Shown here: positions 62,847-64,000 of the stretch, piece by piece
How the letters are laid out: each line of letters opens with the position of its first letter
How positions within the stretch are numbered: position 1 is the stretch's first letter
NCBI GenBank assembly: GCA_044341025.1
Contig: JBIISM010000001.1
Coordinates: 186,001 to 250,000 of the forward strand
Length of the DNA: 64,000 bases
Source: JABMMZ01 sp044341025
GTDB taxonomy: Bacteria > Bacteroidota > Bacteroidia > NS11-12g > UBA955
Direction of reading: 5' to 3'
Made by a program: the position numbers and the translations under genes
The notes under the pieces: generated by a model
What the model saw: the letters and a program-made list of their open reading frames with translations, nothing else
Databases searched by the model: none
Told to the model about the DNA's origin: nothing

Positions 62847-64000
62847 ATGAAAGACAAATATGTTGATTTGATCAACCAAACTTTTGATTTTCCAGTTGAT
62901 GAATTTGGCCTTAATGAAGACAAAGAATTGACATTTCATGACATTCCTTTGATGGATTTGGTTGAGCAATACGGCACTCCGCTTAAGTTTACCTATTTGC
63001 CGAGAATTTCAGAAAATATTAAAAAGGCACGTACATGGTTCAATGTTGCCATGGCCAAAGTAGATTACAAAGCTAAATATCATTACTGTTATTGTACTAA
63101 AAGTTCCCACTTTGCACACGTTCTAGAAGAGGTACTTCGCAACGATGTTCATCTAGAAACATCTTCGGCTTTTGATATCAACTTGATTTTATCGCTTTTT
63201 GAACAAGGTTTAATCAGTAAAGAAAAATACATTGTATGCAATGGATTTAAACTGCAACCTTATGTTGACAATATTGCATTGATCATAAATGAAGGGTTTA
63301 GCAATGTTATTCCGGTAATTGACAATATTAGAGAGATTGATTTATTGGCCAAGGCAGTTCAGGGAGATTTTAAAGTTGGTTTGCGCATCGCTGCAGAGGA
63401 AGAACCTAAGTTTCCTTTTTATACTTCACGATTAGGCATTGGGTACAAGGATATCGTTCCATTGTATAAGGAGAAGATTCAAAAGAACAAACACATGAGC
63501 CTAAAGATGCTGCATTTCTTTATCAATACTGGAATTGAGGATGATGCATACTATTGGAATGAATTGCACAAATGTCTAAATGTGTATTGCGAATTGAAGA
63601 AAATGTGTCCAGAATTGGATAGTTTAAATATTGGCGGCGGGTTTCCAATCAAGAATTCATTAAAGTTCGATTTTGATTATGAGTACATGGCCTCGGAAAT
63701 TGTTGCTCAAGTTAAACAAGTATGCGACAGCAATGGCGTTCCTGAGCCCGATATTTTCACTGAGTTTGGTTCATTTACTGTTGGAGAAAGTGGGGGAGCC
63801 ATCTTCAAAATTGAATATCAAAAAGTTCAGAATGATAGAGAAAAATGGAATATGATTGATAGTAGTTTTATGACTACGCTTCCAGATTCATGGGCCATCA
63901 ATAAAAAGTTCATTATGTTTCCATTAAACAATTGGGAAAAGAACTACGAACGTGTATTGTTAGGCGGTATTACCTGTGACAGTGATGATTATTATAACAG
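62847..64000 (+). CDS. speA: Arginine decarboxylase, N-terminal part (cut by window end)
   Basis: From ATG 62847 the frame stays open for 384 codons to the window edge. A PLP alanine-racemase-like barrel is seen: YGTPLKFTYL, the PLP-lysine region (YCYCTKSSHFAHVLEEVL), LGIGYKDIVPLYKEKI, LNIGGGFPIKN (phosphate loop) and DIFTEFGSFTVGESGG. This is the short biosynthetic arginine decarboxylase of Bacteroidota, first step to putrescine and spermidine. The C-terminus, including the conserved CDSDDYY region reached at the very end, lies partly outside. Confidence 0.88.
   Translation, partial: MKDKYVDLINQTFDFPVDEFGLNEDKELTFHDIPLMDLVEQYGTPLKFTYLPRISENIKKARTWFNVAMAKVDYKAKYHYCYCTKSSHFAHVLEEVLRNDVHLETSSAFDINLILSLFEQGLISKEKYIVCNGFKLQPYVDNIALIINEGFSNVIPVIDNIREIDLLAKAVQGDFKVGLRIAAEEEPKFPFYTSRLGIGYKDIVPLYKEKIQKNKHMSLKMLHFFINTGIEDDAYYWNELHKCLNVYCELKKMCPELDSLNIGGGFPIKNSLKFDFDYEYMASEIVAQVKQVCDSNGVPEPDIFTEFGSFTVGESGGAIFKIEYQKVQNDREKWNMIDSSFMTTLPDSWAINKKFIMFPLNNWEKNYERVLLGGITCDSDDYYN

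Noticed and set aside
1..64000. CRISPR array, prophage, tRNA or rRNA genes
   Set aside because: No regularly spaced repeats, phage structural genes, cloverleaf or rRNA motifs seen on either strand.

Overview
The window is AT-rich bacterial chromosome from a member of the Bacteroidota. Several signs agree on this: a gliding-motility gene pair (gldE, gldD) in the order mutY-ssb-gldE-gldD; four secreted proteins with a C-terminal Por/type IX secretion sorting domain; promoters of the Bacteroidota type (TAnnTTTG at -7, usually close to the start codon); menaquinone genes; and a lack of strong Shine-Dalgarno sites. I cannot place it below phylum. I see no rRNA, tRNA, CRISPR array, prophage, insertion sequence or integrase. 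Most of the window is ordinary core genome with a few uncharacterised genes.

Layout. 1-4.6 kb: formate-THF ligase, a secreted protein, YbaB and a thioredoxin cluster. 4.6-6.7 kb: manC and kdsD (sugar nucleotide and Kdo precursors). 6.8-9.7 kb: recQ and an ECF sigma factor without a normal start codon. 9.7-14.7 kb: three POT peptide transporters. 14.8-19 kb: lipoprotein, anmK, a TPR protein and a haem-binding-domain protein. 19-25.6 kb: kbl, ftsH followed by secreted MORN-like and TlpA proteins, and a fused MsrB-MsrA. 25.6-26 kb: a non-coding hairpin/repeat element. 26-32.3 kb: rng, a 29-residue ribosomal-type protein, a TPR protein and HU on one strand, and mutY-ssb-gldE-gldD on the other. 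32.3-38.2 kb: two type IX cargo proteins, then SDR-menA-menC as an overlapping operon. 38.3-43.1 kb: an ELWxxDGT-repeat protein, tsaE, an M48 peptidase, clpS and plsY. 43.2-48.1 kb: a 1456-residue secreted protein of unknown function and two tiny membrane proteins. 48.2-52.4 kb: a GH16 glucanase and small accessory genes, including a Nudix protein hidden by the absence of a normal start codon. 52.5-57.3 kb: ppiD-hppD-BtuF-like-map on the minus strand. 57.5-64 kb: a conserved-looking unknown, an 847-residue type IX cargo protein, a LuxC-type reductase, an outer-membrane barrel, and the first 384 codons of arginine decarboxylase, cut by the window edge.

How the parts fit. The organism appears to export adhesins and a beta-glucanase through the type IX system linked to gliding, to take up di/tripeptides, recycle anhydromuramic acid and respire with menaquinone. 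It also has extracytoplasmic thiol and methionine-sulfoxide repair (TlpA, rhodanese-thioredoxin lipoprotein, MsrBA).

The leads most worth checking are: two genes (ECF sigma factor, Nudix protein) whose reading frames lack ATG/GTG/TTG where homology says they should start; a hairpin flanked by exact 11-bp direct repeats; the 1456-residue secreted protein; an overlapping pair of 61- and 33-residue membrane proteins; and an SDR lacking the catalytic Tyr-Lys pair. I did not find a clear new multi-gene system and do not claim one.
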